Positions 1 through 9,009 are shown, counted from the first letter of the stretch. The stretch is DNA of 64,000 bases from Ornithinimicrobium flavum (GCF_004526345.1 NZ_CP038213.1:1798001-1862000), one strand, 5' to 3'. Numbers and translations: made by a program. Notes: generated from the sequence alone by a model not told the origin.

Positions 1-138
1 GGCGGCCGCGGCGACGGCACGGGTGACCCACTGGCGGGTCCGCGCCAGGAACGACCCGCCCAGCAGGGCCGCGAGCCCACCGAGGAACAGCACGATCTCC
101 GGTGCGAGCAGGGCCGGCCGCATGGCCATGGACTCCAC
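1..138 (-). CDS. nuoN: NADH-quinone oxidoreductase subunit N, N-terminal part (runs off window)
   Basis: Only the first 46 codons are in the window. From a GTG at 138 the product reads as a short leader followed by a hydrophobic helix (MRPALLAPEIVLFLGG), the usual first membrane segment of NuoN; in-frame ATGs at 129 and 123 are alternative starts. It lies 6 bases downstream of nuoM and completes the expected L-M-N order of proton-pumping antiporter-like subunits. The identification rests on this helix and gene order. Confidence 0.75.
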   Translation of the reverse strand, partial: MESMAMRPALLAPEIVLFLGGLAALLGGSFLARTRQWVTRAVAAAA

Positions 139-144
139 CGCGGT

Positions 145-1641
145 CTACCTCCCGACGAGCTGGACGAGGACCTGCGCCGCGGGCTCGATCACGTCGAGCA
201 GCAGGCGGGGGAGGACCCCGATGAGCAGCGAGAGTGCCAGCAGCGGCCCGATGGCCCACAGCTCGGCGGGACGCAGGTCACCGAAACCGACGGAGGCGCC
301 CTGGGTGGCGCCGGTGAAGATGCGTTGCAGCGCCCGTAGGAACAGGGCGGCGGTGATGAGGATGCCCAGCAGCGCGACCGCGGTGACCGGTGCCGCGGCG
401 ATGCTGCCGGTGAAGATCTGGAACTCGGCGATGAAGCCGGACAGGCCGGGCAGGCCGAGCGAGGCGAACGCCCCGACGGCGAACAGCGCCGCGAGCCTGG
501 GGGCACGGTCGGCCAGACCGCCGTAAGCGCCCATGTCGTAGGTGCCGGCCCGCTCCCACATCACGCCGGCGATCAGGAACAGGGCGGCGGTGACCAGGCC
601 GTGGCTGACCATCTGGGTGACGGCACCGGTGACCGCCACGGACCGCGCCTGCACGGTGTCGTCGGCGACGATCCCGGCGGCGCCGACGGCCAGCACGACG
701 TAGCCCATGTGGTTGACCGAGGTGTAGGCGACCATGCGCTTGAAGTCGGTCTGGGCTAGCGCGACCAGGGCGCCGTAGACGACGGAGACGATGCCGACGA
801 CGACGATCACCCAGGCCCACGCCCGCCACGCCCCCGGCAGCATCGGCATCGCGATCCGGACGAACCCGTAGGTGCCCATCTTGAGCAGGACGCCGGCCAG
901 GACGGCCGAGCCGATGGCTGGGGCGTCGGTGTGCGCCGGGGGCAGCCAGGTGTGGAACGGCACCGTGGGCGTCTTGACGGCCAGCCCGAGGAGGATCGCG
1001 CCCAGCACCCACGCCCCGGCGGTCGAGGACCCCTCCAGCGGGGTCTGCTCGGCCAGCTCCACCATGTCGAAGGTGTGCGGGTCGGCAGCGACGTAGAGGC
1101 CGATGAAACCGGCGAGCAGGGCTAGGGAGCCCAGGAAGGTGTAGAGGAAGAACTTCATCGCCGACCGGCCCGCATCCCCGTGTCCCCACCCGGCGATCAC
1201 GAAGTACATGCCGACGATGGACAGGTCGAAGAAGAGGAAGAACAGGATCAGGTCGGCGGCGACGAAGAGCCCCAGGCTCACGCTCTGCAGGAACAGGAAC
1301 AGCGCCGCCTGGGTCCTCGGCCGGTCGCCGCTGCGCAGCGCGAAGACCGCGCAGGCCAGGAAGACCACCGTCGTCATCGCCACCAGGGGCAGCGACAGCC
1401 CGTCCACCCCGACGTGGTAGCTGCTGTTCACCCCAGGGATCCACTGGGCGCGTTCCTCGAACGCCAGTCGACCTGCGGCCGGTGGCTCGTAGGCCAGCCA
1501 CAGCGCAGCGACGAGGGCAACGTCTGCGGCGGCCACGGCCACCCAGGCCCACCGTGCCGCCCCGTCGCCCAGCCGTGGCAGGGCCATCAGAGCCAGCGCG
1601 GCGGCAAGGGGCAGGAAGACGATCAGACTGAGCACGTTCAC
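145..1641 (-). CDS. nuoM: NADH-quinone oxidoreductase subunit M (proton-pumping membrane subunit)
   Basis: 498 residues from a GTG start that overlaps the nuoL stop (GTGA). It is an integral membrane, antiporter-like subunit with about 14 hydrophobic segments. Family hallmarks are visible: the conserved stretch KTPTVPFHTWLPPAHTDAP near residue 230, the Lys/Glu-containing half-channel helices, and FKRMVAYTSVNHMGY further on. Length matches normal NuoM. In complex I it translocates protons; here the operon lacks the NADH and FeS modules, so the electron source is unknown. Confidence 0.93.
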   Translation of the reverse strand: MNVLSLIVFLPLAAALALMALPRLGDGAARWAWVAVAAADVALVAALWLAYEPPAAGRLAFEERAQWIPGVNSSYHVGVDGLSLPLVAMTTVVFLACAVFALRSGDRPRTQAALFLFLQSVSLGLFVAADLILFFLFFDLSIVGMYFVIAGWGHGDAGRSAMKFFLYTFLGSLALLAGFIGLYVAADPHTFDMVELAEQTPLEGSSTAGAWVLGAILLGLAVKTPTVPFHTWLPPAHTDAPAIGSAVLAGVLLKMGTYGFVRIAMPMLPGAWRAWAWVIVVVGIVSVVYGALVALAQTDFKRMVAYTSVNHMGYVVLAVGAAGIVADDTVQARSVAVTGAVTQMVSHGLVTAALFLIAGVMWERAGTYDMGAYGGLADRAPRLAALFAVGAFASLGLPGLSGFIAEFQIFTGSIAAAPVTAVALLGILITAALFLRALQRIFTGATQGASVGFGDLRPAELWAIGPLLALSLLIGVLPRLLLDVIEPAAQVLVQLVGR

Positions 1642-3575
1642 CTCACCGTGAGCAGGAGCAGGACGCCGACCGCGAGGACCGCGACGGCCTGGACGTAGTA
1701 GTGGTGCAGCTGTCCGCTCTGCGGGCGTCGCGCCAGCCGGCCGAGCTGGCGTACCCGTGCCGCGAGCCGCTCCACGGCGCCGTCGAGCCACCGGTCGTCC
1801 GCGCGCCCGGCCCGCTGGGCCGCCTCCATGCTCGCCCGGGAGACGGACTCCACGGCGCCGTCGAGCACCCGGTCGTCGAACCCCGCTGCCCGGCGCGCCA
1901 GACCGAGGGCGCCCGCCGCGGACCCGGTCACGGCCCGGTCCAGAGCGTGGTCGTCGAAGTGCGCCGCCGCCTGTGCCAGCGCCAGGGTCGGCCGGACGAC
2001 GAGAGCCCGGGTCGCCGGCTCCAGACCCAGCCAATCCTGCGCCCACCCGGGGCGGGGCGCTGGATGCCACCAGACGAGCGCCAGCACGGCCAGCGCGATC
2101 CCCGCCGAGGTGAGCATCTCCACGAGGGTGGGGTGCAGCGGTTCCTCCCCGAGCGCGCGGGCGAGCGTGTCGCCCACCGGTGGCAGTGCGAGCAGACCGA
2201 GGACCAGCGCACCCGCGGCGAGCACGACCATCGGTGCGCGTTCGAGCACTCCGACGCGGCCCGTGCCGCGCTCCTCCTCGTCGAGGTGCCCCTCGACCAC
2301 GGCGCGCTCCGCGGCAGGGACGGGCCGCCACAGGACGACCAGGATCTTGCCGGCGTAGGCGGCCGACAGGGCGGCGGCGGCCAGTCCCACGGCATACAAC
2401 CAGGGTGAGCGCGCCAGGGCCGCGGCCAGGACGGCGTCCTTGGTGGCCCACAGGGCCAGGGGTGCGACCCCGGCCAGCGAGAGCACCCCGAGCGTGCTGG
2501 CCCACCCCACCAGCGGCCAGCGCCGGCCGACCCCCCGCAGGCCGGTCAGGTGCTTGGTGCCCAGCGCGGTGAGCCAGGCGCCGGCGGCCAGGAACAGCAG
2601 CGCCTTGGTGGAGGCGTGCGCCACCAGGTGTGCCGCACCGCCGCCGACCGAGCCCAGCCCGGCGCCCATCACCACGAACCCCAGCTGGGCCGAGGTGGAG
2701 GCCGCCAGCAGCTGCTTGAGGTCCGCCTGGGCCAGCGCCACGGCGCCGAGCAGCAGCGCGGTCACCGCGCCGGTCCAGGCCGCGGCCGGGGCGGCCCAGC
2801 CCGTGGAGGCGAGCAGCGGCTCGGTGCGCAGCAGCAGGTAGCCGCCCATGGCGACCATCGCGGCCGAGTGCAGCAGCGCACTGACCGGGCTCGGGCCCTC
2901 CATCGCCCGGGACAGCCAGAACGAGAACGGCAGCTGGGCCGCCTTGCCCAGGGCCGCGACCAGGACACCGGCCGCCACCACGTGCCGCCACCCCTCGCTG
3001 CTCTCAGACAGGTCGGCCAGCGCCAGCCCGGCTCCACCGGCCAGGGCCGCCCCGGCCGCGAGGTAGAGACCGACGTCCGCCGCCCGGGTGGTCACGAAGG
3101 CGGTGATCCCCGCGGAAACCCGGTGCTGCTCGCGCCACCAGAACCCGATCAGCGCGAACGACGTCGCGCCCATGACCTCCCAGGCGAACAGCAGCGCGGG
3201 CAGCGTCTGCGCGGTGGCGGTCACCAGCGCGCTGGAGGCGAAGACGAGCATGAGCCCGTGGAACCGTGCCCGCGACCGCCGGATCTCACCGGCCGAGAAG
3301 AGCAGCACCAGCAGGGTGACGACCGCCACGGTCGGCACGACCAGCGCCGACAGCGCGTCCACACCGAGGGCCAGGTCACTGCCGGCCATGAACGGCATCG
3401 ACACCTGCGGTCGGGCCAGGGCCACGAGCAGCGAGAGGGCAGTGGTGAGGCCGGCCGTGGCCAGGGACGTGGGCGCCGCGGCACGCTCGAGACGCGAGAG
3501 GGCCAGTGCGCCGCCGACGACCGCGGGCAGCAGCACGAGCAGCCAGAGAGCGGCCTGGGCCATCGACGGGCTCAT
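1638..3575 (-). CDS. nuoL: NADH-quinone oxidoreductase subunit L
   Basis: 645 residues; the ATG at 3575 overlaps the nuoK stop as ATGA. Family motifs include SRAMEGPSPVSALLHSAAMV (the conserved TM7/8 loop with its proton-channel His and Lys neighbours) and LKQLLAASTSAQLGFV. The C-terminal third carries repeated FDDxxLDxAV units at about residues 510-600, which stand in for the NuoL lateral helix region, and ends in a final membrane helix. Antiporter-like proton-pumping subunit of a complex I-like enzyme, co-transcribed with nuoK and nuoM. Confidence 0.92.
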   Translation of the reverse strand: MSPSMAQAALWLLVLLPAVVGGALALSRLERAAAPTSLATAGLTTALSLLVALARPQVSMPFMAGSDLALGVDALSALVVPTVAVVTLLVLLFSAGEIRRSRARFHGLMLVFASSALVTATAQTLPALLFAWEVMGATSFALIGFWWREQHRVSAGITAFVTTRAADVGLYLAAGAALAGGAGLALADLSESSEGWRHVVAAGVLVAALGKAAQLPFSFWLSRAMEGPSPVSALLHSAAMVAMGGYLLLRTEPLLASTGWAAPAAAWTGAVTALLLGAVALAQADLKQLLAASTSAQLGFVVMGAGLGSVGGGAAHLVAHASTKALLFLAAGAWLTALGTKHLTGLRGVGRRWPLVGWASTLGVLSLAGVAPLALWATKDAVLAAALARSPWLYAVGLAAAALSAAYAGKILVVLWRPVPAAERAVVEGHLDEEERGTGRVGVLERAPMVVLAAGALVLGLLALPPVGDTLARALGEEPLHPTLVEMLTSAGIALAVLALVWWHPAPRPGWAQDWLGLEPATRALVVRPTLALAQAAAHFDDHALDRAVTGSAAGALGLARRAAGFDDRVLDGAVESVSRASMEAAQRAGRADDRWLDGAVERLAARVRQLGRLARRPQSGQLHHYYVQAVAVLAVGVLLLLTVR

Positions 3576-3874
3576 CGGGTCAGGTCCGTGGCCATGTCGG
3601 TCACGTCGGCCTGCCGCTCCCGGTGCAGCAGGGTGGCGACCGCGAAGCCCATGGCCATCTCCAGGGTCATCGCCGCGATCACCACCAGGAGCAGGACCTG
3701 CCCGGTCGGGGCGGGCGCCAGGAACCACCAGAACCCGGCCGCGGCCAGGATGACCGCGTTGATCATCAGCTCCAGGCCCATCATCACCATCACCACGACC
3801 TGCTGGGAGATCGCGCCGTACAGGCCGACGGAGAAGATGGCGGCGGCGATGAGCAGGGTCGCCTCCAGGGTCAT
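3572..3874 (-). CDS. nuoK: NADH-quinone oxidoreductase subunit K
   Basis: 100 residues, three predicted membrane helices, normal NuoK length. The conserved membrane Glu is seen in the helix reading MMGLELMINAVILAAAG, and a second acidic position in MTLEMAMGFAV. Start ATG at 3874 overlaps the nuoJ stop, and its own stop overlaps nuoL. NuoK is part of the E-channel linking quinone reduction to proton pumping. Confidence 0.92.
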   Translation of the reverse strand: MTLEATLLIAAAIFSVGLYGAISQQVVVMVMMGLELMINAVILAAAGFWWFLAPAPTGQVLLLVVIAAMTLEMAMGFAVATLLHRERQADVTDMATDLTR

Positions 3875-4434
3875 CGGCCCACACCTCCCGGCTGGGGGTC
3901 CTCGGGGGTGCGCTGCTTGAGGTCGTCGCCGAACCGGTCGTACCGGGTGCGGTGCGCCGCGAGCACGACGCCGGCCACGATGGTGGCGACCATGGCCGGG
4001 CTGATCACGGCCATTACGAGCATCTTGGGCCCCATCAGGGCCTCGCCGAGGGCCACGGTGACGTCCGGCGGGGGACTGGCGCGGCGGGTGGGCCAGTCCA
4101 CCAGGAGGATGCCCGCCGCGAGCACCAGGAAGGTGAGGACCGCTGTCGCGACGGCCGTTCTGTTGCTGTGGACCATGCTCATCGGCATCAGGGCGGGGTT
4201 CATGCCCATGAACATGACCATGTAGACGGCCATGACAGCCATCTCCATGACCATCATCAGGACGGTCACCACGCCGACGTAGTTCTGCTGCAGGAAGAGC
4301 ACCTGCAGGCCCACGGCGATAAAGGACAGTGCGAGCGCGTACGTGGCGCGGGCCATCGAGTCGACGTAGAAGACCGCGGCGCCGCTGATCACGGCGACCA
4401 GACCGAGGCCCCAGAAGGCGATGTCTGCGACCAC
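3871..4434 (-). CDS. nuoJ: NADH-quinone oxidoreductase subunit J
   Basis: 187 residues from a GTG three bases after the nuoH stop; no ATG fits. Five hydrophobic segments, with the NuoJ-like VFYVDSMARATYALALSF early helix and a Met-rich third helix. The C-terminal loop is short. Lies between nuoH and nuoK as in canonical nuo operons, with ATGA coupling to nuoK. Confidence 0.88.
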   Translation of the reverse strand: MVADIAFWGLGLVAVISGAAVFYVDSMARATYALALSFIAVGLQVLFLQQNYVGVVTVLMMVMEMAVMAVYMVMFMGMNPALMPMSMVHSNRTAVATAVLTFLVLAAGILLVDWPTRRASPPPDVTVALGEALMGPKMLVMAVISPAMVATIVAGVVLAAHRTRYDRFGDDLKQRTPEDPQPGGVGR

Positions 4435-4436
4435 GC

Positions 4437-5416
4437 TCAGGCCCTCCAGACGGCGATGACGGCGACGAGCAGGTCCTGGACCAGCACGGCCGGGAGCAGC
4501 ACCATCCAGCCCACCTCCATGAACATGTCGGGCCGGAAGGCCGGCAACCGCCGCTGCAGCCAGACCAGCAAGGAGAGCACGGCCAGGGTCTTGACCAGTA
4601 CCCACCCCAGTCAGGCAGCAGCGGACCAGCACCTCCGCCGAGGAACATCGGGACCGAGAACGCCGCACCGGCCCCCAACAGGGCGTAGCGACCCGTCTCG
4701 AACACCAGCCGGTCCACCCCGGACAGCTCGGCCCGCAGGCCGCCGGCGATGTCGCTGCCCAGCGCCGGGGCGAACGGGCCCCATACCGAGAAGGCCGCGA
4801 CCCCGAGCAGGTAGACGAGGAAGGCCACCGGCATCCACACCGCGAACCACAGGCCGTCCTGGGCTGCGGCGACCGTGCCCACGTTGAGGCTCTGCGCCGC
4901 GATCGCCGGAGCGACTAGCGCAAACATCAGGGGCAGCTCGTAGCCCAGCCCGTGCGCCAGGAAGCGGTAGCCACCGACCAGCGAGTGCGCCGAGTTGGCG
5001 CCCCACCCGGTCAGCCACACCAGGGCCCAGACCAGGACGTCCATGGCGTTGAACCACATGACCCCCACGTCCAGGTCGAAGATCGTCCACCGCCCCAGCG
5101 GGACCACCGCCACCATCAGCGCAGCCGTGACGATCAGCCCTGCCCCGCCGACGCGCCACAGAAGGGTGTCGGCCTGCACGGTGGTGCGACGTCGTTGCCG
5201 CATCAGTCGCGCGGCCTCGCCAAAGGGGCGCGCCGCGCCGCTCGCGCCACCGCCCGGGCCGCCGCTGGAGCGTGCTGACAGGACGCCGTCGAGCATCCCT
5301 GCGACGAGGACCAGGGCACCCAGGATGGCCACCGCGGCCAGCGCCCAGCCGGGCGCCACGGTCACGACTGGGGAGTCCGGCACGCCTGGGCTCTGCACCA
5401 ACGCCAGCTCACCCAT
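4437..5416 (-). CDS. nuoH: NADH-quinone oxidoreductase subunit H (frameshifted as sequenced)
   Basis: From the ATG at 5416 the frame reads NuoH with hydrophobic helices and the conserved ERADIPF-region equivalent (SGVDRLVFETGRYALLGAGA). Near 4610 the frame breaks inside a GGGG run after LLPDWG; one missing base restores WVLVKTLAVLSLLVWLQRR and the C-terminal helices to the TGA at 4437. Corrected length is about 326 residues, a little short for NuoH. It anchors the quinone chamber. The break sits in a homopolymer, so a base-call error is the simplest cause, but a real mutation would disable the complex. Confidence 0.85.
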
Positions 5417-6815
5417 GGGCCGCCTCGTGCTGGGCGTGGTGGGCCCGCAGCTCGTGGAGGTCGAGGCTGGCCAGGACCAGACGTGCAGCCGCGAGGTCCA
5501 GTCCGACGACCAGCTTCCCCAGGTGCTCGACACGGACAGCCGGGCGGTCGCCGAGTCGGGAGGCCGCTGCCGCACGGTCCACCATGCGGACCAGCCTGTC
5601 GTAGGTATCGCCCGCGGAGTCCGCGGGCAGCCCCTGGTGGCGGACCTCCTCCTCGGTCAGCGGACGTAACCCCCTCAACGACCAGCGCAGCAGCCGTGAA
5701 CGACGCACCCGGCGCTGGAGCCGCTCAAGGCCCCTCAGGTCCACCGGGTCTTCCCCGGCCCCCAGTGCCGCGTCGCGGAGCGTCCGTGCCTGGGCCGCGG
5801 CATCCTCCCACCCCGCCAGCGCCAGGAAGGAGACGATGTTGTCGAGCGCGCGGGCCCGGGCGTCGGTCTCGTCGCCGGCCTCGTCCGCGGCGCCGAGGAC
5901 CTCAGCGCGTGCCTCGGTCACGACGTCGCCCTGCAGCGAGCAGTGCAGCACCAGTCCTGCCGGCCAGTAAGGCAGCACCGGGCCGAGCCGGACCTTCAGG
6001 ACGTCCATCTCCAGACCGTCCCTGTCCTCCCCGCCCCCCGCCAGAGGGATTCCGCCAGGGGACATGTCCATGCCGTCGTGGCCGCCGTGACCTCCGTGGT
6101 CGCCGTGGCCTTCGTGCCCACCGCCTCCACCGTGGCCTCCGTGCCCCTCTGCGTCCTCATGGGCGTCGGGCTCCTCGGGACCTGCAGGGTGCCTGTGGTC
6201 TCCCTCGTGGCCGGCATGCTCCTCGTGGCCGGCATGCTCCTCGTGGCCGGCATGCTCCTCGTGGCCGGCATGCTCCTCGTGGCCGGCATGCTCCTCGTGG
6301 CCGGCATGCTCCTCGTGGCCGGCATGCTCCTCGTGACCGGCATGACCCTGGTGCTCGCTGTCACCATGACCTGAGTCATCCGCGTCACCCGGCTCAACGT
6401 GGTGGTCGTGGCCACCGTGCGCGTGCTGGGCCTGGCTGTCGTGGGGCTGGCGTGCGAGCAGATCGTCTGTCCTGGGTCGGTCCGCCGCGTCGTGCCGGTG
6501 GCGGTCGGGGGAGAGAAGGAGTGCGTGTGCCTCGTCAAGGACGGCCGCGACGTCCTCGACGCGAAGGGCCTGGACGGTCACCCGCGGCCCTGGCATCTGA
6601 TGCCACAACTGGTCGACGGCCTCGCTGAGCCGTGGCCCGGGAGTGCCGCACACGACGAGAACGTCAGCGTCTGCCGGGGAACGGGCCACTTGCCATCCAC
6701 GCGCGAGCACGGCGTGCTCGGCCACCATGCGCGTGCGTCCCCATCCGGGCACCTCGACCAGCAGGGCGTGCGCGTACCGCGCGGCGACGCGCGAGCTCGC
6801 CTCGCTCAGACCCAT
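5409..6815 (-). CDS. NuoB/NuoD-like protein with a His-rich tandem repeat linker
   Basis: 468 residues, ATG at 6815 overlapping nuoA by 10 bases. Residues about 1-100 resemble the NuoB core (DADVLVVCGTPGPRLSEAVD and QMPGPRVTV recall the NuoB GT...MPxP region) but the four NuoB cluster-N2 cysteines are not seen. Residues about 135-275 are low-complexity, dominated by repeated GHEEHA units and HGGH stretches. The C-terminal half (KVRLGPVLPYWPAG, DTYDRLVRMVD) loosely recalls NuoD. It sits exactly where nuoB-nuoCD would be. I infer a degenerate connector subunit able to bind metal; no enzyme function is assignable. Confidence 0.6.
   Translation of the reverse strand: MGLSEASSRVAARYAHALLVEVPGWGRTRMVAEHAVLARGWQVARSPADADVLVVCGTPGPRLSEAVDQLWHQMPGPRVTVQALRVEDVAAVLDEAHALLLSPDRHRHDAADRPRTDDLLARQPHDSQAQHAHGGHDHHVEPGDADDSGHGDSEHQGHAGHEEHAGHEEHAGHEEHAGHEEHAGHEEHAGHEEHAGHEEHAGHEGDHRHPAGPEEPDAHEDAEGHGGHGGGGGHEGHGDHGGHGGHDGMDMSPGGIPLAGGGEDRDGLEMDVLKVRLGPVLPYWPAGLVLHCSLQGDVVTEARAEVLGAADEAGDETDARARALDNIVSFLALAGWEDAAAQARTLRDAALGAGEDPVDLRGLERLQRRVRRSRLLRWSLRGLRPLTEEEVRHQGLPADSAGDTYDRLVRMVDRAAAASRLGDRPAVRVEHLGKLVVGLDLAAARLVLASLDLHELRAHHAQHEAAHG
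6203..6346 (-). repeat. 18-bp tandem repeat, 7 perfect copies plus one variant
   Basis: The unit CCTCGTGGCCGGCATGCT repeats without interruption from 6203 to 6328; an eighth copy with changes fills 6329-6346. Read on the minus strand each unit encodes the hexapeptide GHEEHA in the NuoB/NuoD-like protein. Because the unit is a multiple of three, copy-number changes keep the frame. There are no unique spacers, so it is not CRISPR. Confidence 0.95.
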
Positions 6816-7150
6816 CGCAGGGCACCTTCCCGCCACGCCCAGAGGACGGCGACGAACAACGCAGCGAGGAAGAGGAACATCTCGACGACCGCCGTGGTGC
6901 CGATCTCGGCGACGACGACGGCCCAGGGGTACATGAACAACATCTCGACGTCGAAGGCGAGAAAGAGGAGGGTCGCCAGGTACCACCGCACGTGGTACCG
7001 GGACAGCGCGTGCTGCTCGGGAATCCAGCCCGACTCGAACGGGAGCACTTCGAGGGGATCCGGCGTGACCGCCGTCCGACGGTGCAGCCCGTACAGCACA
7101 AGCACGGGTACGACGGCGGCGACGGCCATCACGACGACACCCAGGTACAT
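6806..7150 (-). CDS. nuoA: NADH-quinone oxidoreductase subunit A
   Basis: 114 residues, three membrane helices, first gene of the reduced nuo operon. The family loop appears as LPFESGWIPE, where canonical NuoA has YECG: the loop Cys used as the deactive-state marker is replaced by Ser. RWYLATLLFLAFDVEMLF is the typical second helix with its conserved acidic residues. A Shine-Dalgarno-like AAGGGAGG precedes the ATG at 7150. Confidence 0.9.
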   Translation of the reverse strand: MYLGVVVMAVAAVVPVLVLYGLHRRTAVTPDPLEVLPFESGWIPEQHALSRYHVRWYLATLLFLAFDVEMLFMYPWAVVVAEIGTTAVVEMFLFLAALFVAVLWAWREGALRWV

Positions 7151-7646
7151 GGACCTCCCTTCGGCGCCCTAGATCCTGCCTGACGGTCGAGCATCTGTCG
7201 ACCTGGGCGTTTCGCCAACGTCGCGTGCTGGCCCTGGCCGCGCCCGCACGATCGCAGGGGTCTACAGGGTTGGGCCGAGACCACTGTCAGGACCAGCGCC
7301 AGGCACCAACCACCGAGAGTGCAACATCGGCGAGGGCGCCGGGGCTGAAGACCGTGCTGACCGGCCCCGCCGGAGTGGCCACACGGACCGGCGGGACCGC
7401 GCTGGCCGTTCCAGGGCGAGGCATCGCCTGGAAACGCCTGACCCGTGGGGTGTCGAGGCCCTTCCTGGAGTTCTACAGAAAGGGCATCCGGCCAGGAAAA
7501 CCATCGCGCAGCTCACCGAAATGGTGCACAAGGATGAGCCCTTGGGCCACCTGGACGTTGCAGCCGGCGACGCGGTGATCCCCATCGGCAGTGCCGTTCC
7601 CTTCGCTGAGCTGCGGCGGCGTAGGCCAGCCCGCTGTGCGAAGGTC
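7151..7646. other. Intergenic region between divergent nuoA and HMA-lgt-lnt operons
   Basis: About 500 bases upstream of both operons. No convincing gene. Two overlapping plus-strand frames between 7378 and 7640 can be joined by one frameshift into a hydrophilic peptide (LEFYRKGHPARKTIAQLTEM, then HLDVAAGDAVIPIG) that looks protein-like but that I do not recognise. It may be a gene remnant. No copper box was seen pointing toward nuoA. Confidence 0.4.
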
Positions 7647-7664
7647 TTCATCAAAACTCCACCG
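7647..7664 (+). promoter_or_regulatory. Candidate CopR box upstream of HMA-lgt-lnt
   Basis: TTCATCAAAACTCCACCG. On the opposite strand it reads as a direct repeat TGGAGTTTT-GA-TGAAGACCT with an 11-bp period. It ends 78 bases before the ATG at 7742 and points the same way as the operon. One of eleven similar boxes in the window. Confidence 0.6.
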
Positions 7665-7741
7665 TTCGGGAAGGCCTCACGCATGTCCGCCTGGTTCTCT
7701 GGGGCGGGACAGATGCCTTGGGTGTTGTGGAGGTGTGGAGC

Positions 7742-8092
7742 ATGACCACGCAGACGTACCGGGTGCTCGGTCTGACCTGCGGTGAGTGCCTGGCCCGGAT
7801 TCTGGACAGCGTGCGCAGCCTGAGCGGTGTGCAGGCGGTCGCCGTGAACCTTGTCGGAGGTGGTGGCCGCGCGCGCCTGAGGGTCGCAGCACGGCATGCT
7901 CTTGACACCGAGACCGTCACACGGGCCGTCGAGGGGGCCGGCTTCGTCATGGATGTCGCATCGTCGCGCCGGGCAGCTCCGATGGTCCGAGGCGCGGGAG
8001 CAGGCTCATCACCACCGCCGGGGGGTCCGGGGGACCGCCGTCACCCTCCGGGCGTTGATGCGCTGCCCGTCGCTGCGGGACGGCCCTTGTGA
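7742..8092 (+). CDS. Heavy-metal-associated (HMA) domain protein
   Basis: 116 residues. The N-terminal about 70 residues form a CopZ-like ferredoxin fold with metal motif GLTCGECL (two Cys); the rest is Pro/Gly-rich and disordered. No signal peptide, so it is likely a cytosolic metal chaperone or sensor. The stop overlaps the lgt start (GTGA). It is a paralogue of the HMA protein at 17817, which lies beside the second lgt. ATG at 7742 is preferred to an upstream in-frame GTG because the HMA strand starts right after it. A copper box lies upstream. Confidence 0.82.
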   Translation: MTTQTYRVLGLTCGECLARILDSVRSLSGVQAVAVNLVGGGGRARLRVAARHALDTETVTRAVEGAGFVMDVASSRRAAPMVRGAGAGSSPPPGGPGDRRHPPGVDALPVAAGRPL

Positions 8093-9009
8093 GACTGCTG
8101 ACCGAGGTCCCCTACCCGGACCTGCCATCGTCGTTCGACGTCGGTCCCCTCACGGTGTACTGGTACGGCGTCATGTACGCCGTCGGGTTCCTGCTTGCCT
8201 GGGTCCTGGGAACTGTCCTGGCCAGACGAACCGGCTCAGGGTGGAGCGCTGACCAGGTCAGCGACCTGATCCTCTACAGCATCGTCGGTGTCGTCGTGGG
8301 CGGCCGCCTCGGGTACACCCTGTTCTACGGGCTCGAGAACGCGGTGGCCGACCCGGTCAGTGTCCTGCGCATCTATGAGGGAGGTATGTCCTTCCACGGG
8401 GGTCTGCTGGGCGTGCTGGTGGCGCTGGGGCTTTACGCACGTCGCGCCGGGCGCAGCTTCTTCGCTGTCAGCGACTTCGTGGCACCACTGGTTCCCCCGG
8501 GGCTGTTCTTCGGCCGGATCGGTAACTTCATCAACGCAGAGCTGTGGGGAAAGGAGACCGCCGTCCCGTGGGGCATGGTCTTTCCCGGCGCCGGAGGCGA
8601 GCCCCGCCACCCCACCATGCTGTACGAGGCCCTTCTCGAAGGTTTGCTCCTGTTCGGCGTCCTGTGGTGGTACACACGTCGCAGCCCCCCGGTTGGTGCT
8701 GTCTCGGGTCTGTTCCTCCTGCTCTACGGTGTGGTCCGCGTCCTCGTGGAGTTCCTCCGGGTGCCCGACGCCCACCTGGGTTACCTCGCCCTGGAGTGGG
8801 TCACCATGGGCCAGGTGCTCTCGGCGCCCATGGTCGTGGTGGGCGGCTACCTTCTGTGGAGCGCCCACCGGAAGCCGTCAACCATCGACCCACCAGGGGC
8901 GGCACGGGACCGTGGGCAGGCGCACCCTGACAAGTCAGTCAAGCGGGTGAGGCACGTTCGCGGGGGGCGCGATGCTGCTCACCGTACGGTCCACAGGAGC
9001 AGGGGATGA
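8089..9009 (+). CDS. lgt: Prolipoprotein diacylglyceryl transferase
   Basis: 306 residues with a GTG start inside the HMA stop. Seven hydrophobic segments. Lgt signatures are present: MSFHGGLLGVL with the essential His-Gly-Gly, and FFGRIGNFINAELWG with the catalytic Arg and Asn. It transfers diacylglycerol from phosphatidylglycerol to the lipobox Cys of prolipoproteins. The C-terminal 50 residues are a charged tail. Genomes usually carry a housekeeping lgt elsewhere, so this island copy may serve the copper lipoproteins nearby. ATGA overlap with lnt. Confidence 0.93.
   Translation: MRLLTEVPYPDLPSSFDVGPLTVYWYGVMYAVGFLLAWVLGTVLARRTGSGWSADQVSDLILYSIVGVVVGGRLGYTLFYGLENAVADPVSVLRIYEGGMSFHGGLLGVLVALGLYARRAGRSFFAVSDFVAPLVPPGLFFGRIGNFINAELWGKETAVPWGMVFPGAGGEPRHPTMLYEALLEGLLLFGVLWWYTRRSPPVGAVSGLFLLLYGVVRVLVEFLRVPDAHLGYLALEWVTMGQVLSAPMVVVGGYLLWSAHRKPSTIDPPGAARDRGQAHPDKSVKRVRHVRGGRDAAHRTVHRSRG

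Noticed and set aside
4600..4620. Programmed ribosomal frameshift in nuoH
   Set aside because: No slippery heptamer with a clear downstream structure, and many other genes break similarly, so an error is simpler.
6203..6346. Possible CRISPR array
   Set aside because: Units are contiguous 18-mers without unique spacers and encode an in-frame peptide repeat.
7225..7578. Plus-strand 117-codon open frame
   Set aside because: No RBS, mixed composition and a probable frameshift; at best a remnant, kept only as part of the intergenic note.
7151..7640. A copper box driving the nuo operon
   Set aside because: Searched by eye on both strands for GTGGAGAT-N2-GATG; nothing acceptable, so the nuo operon is not placed in the CopR regulon.
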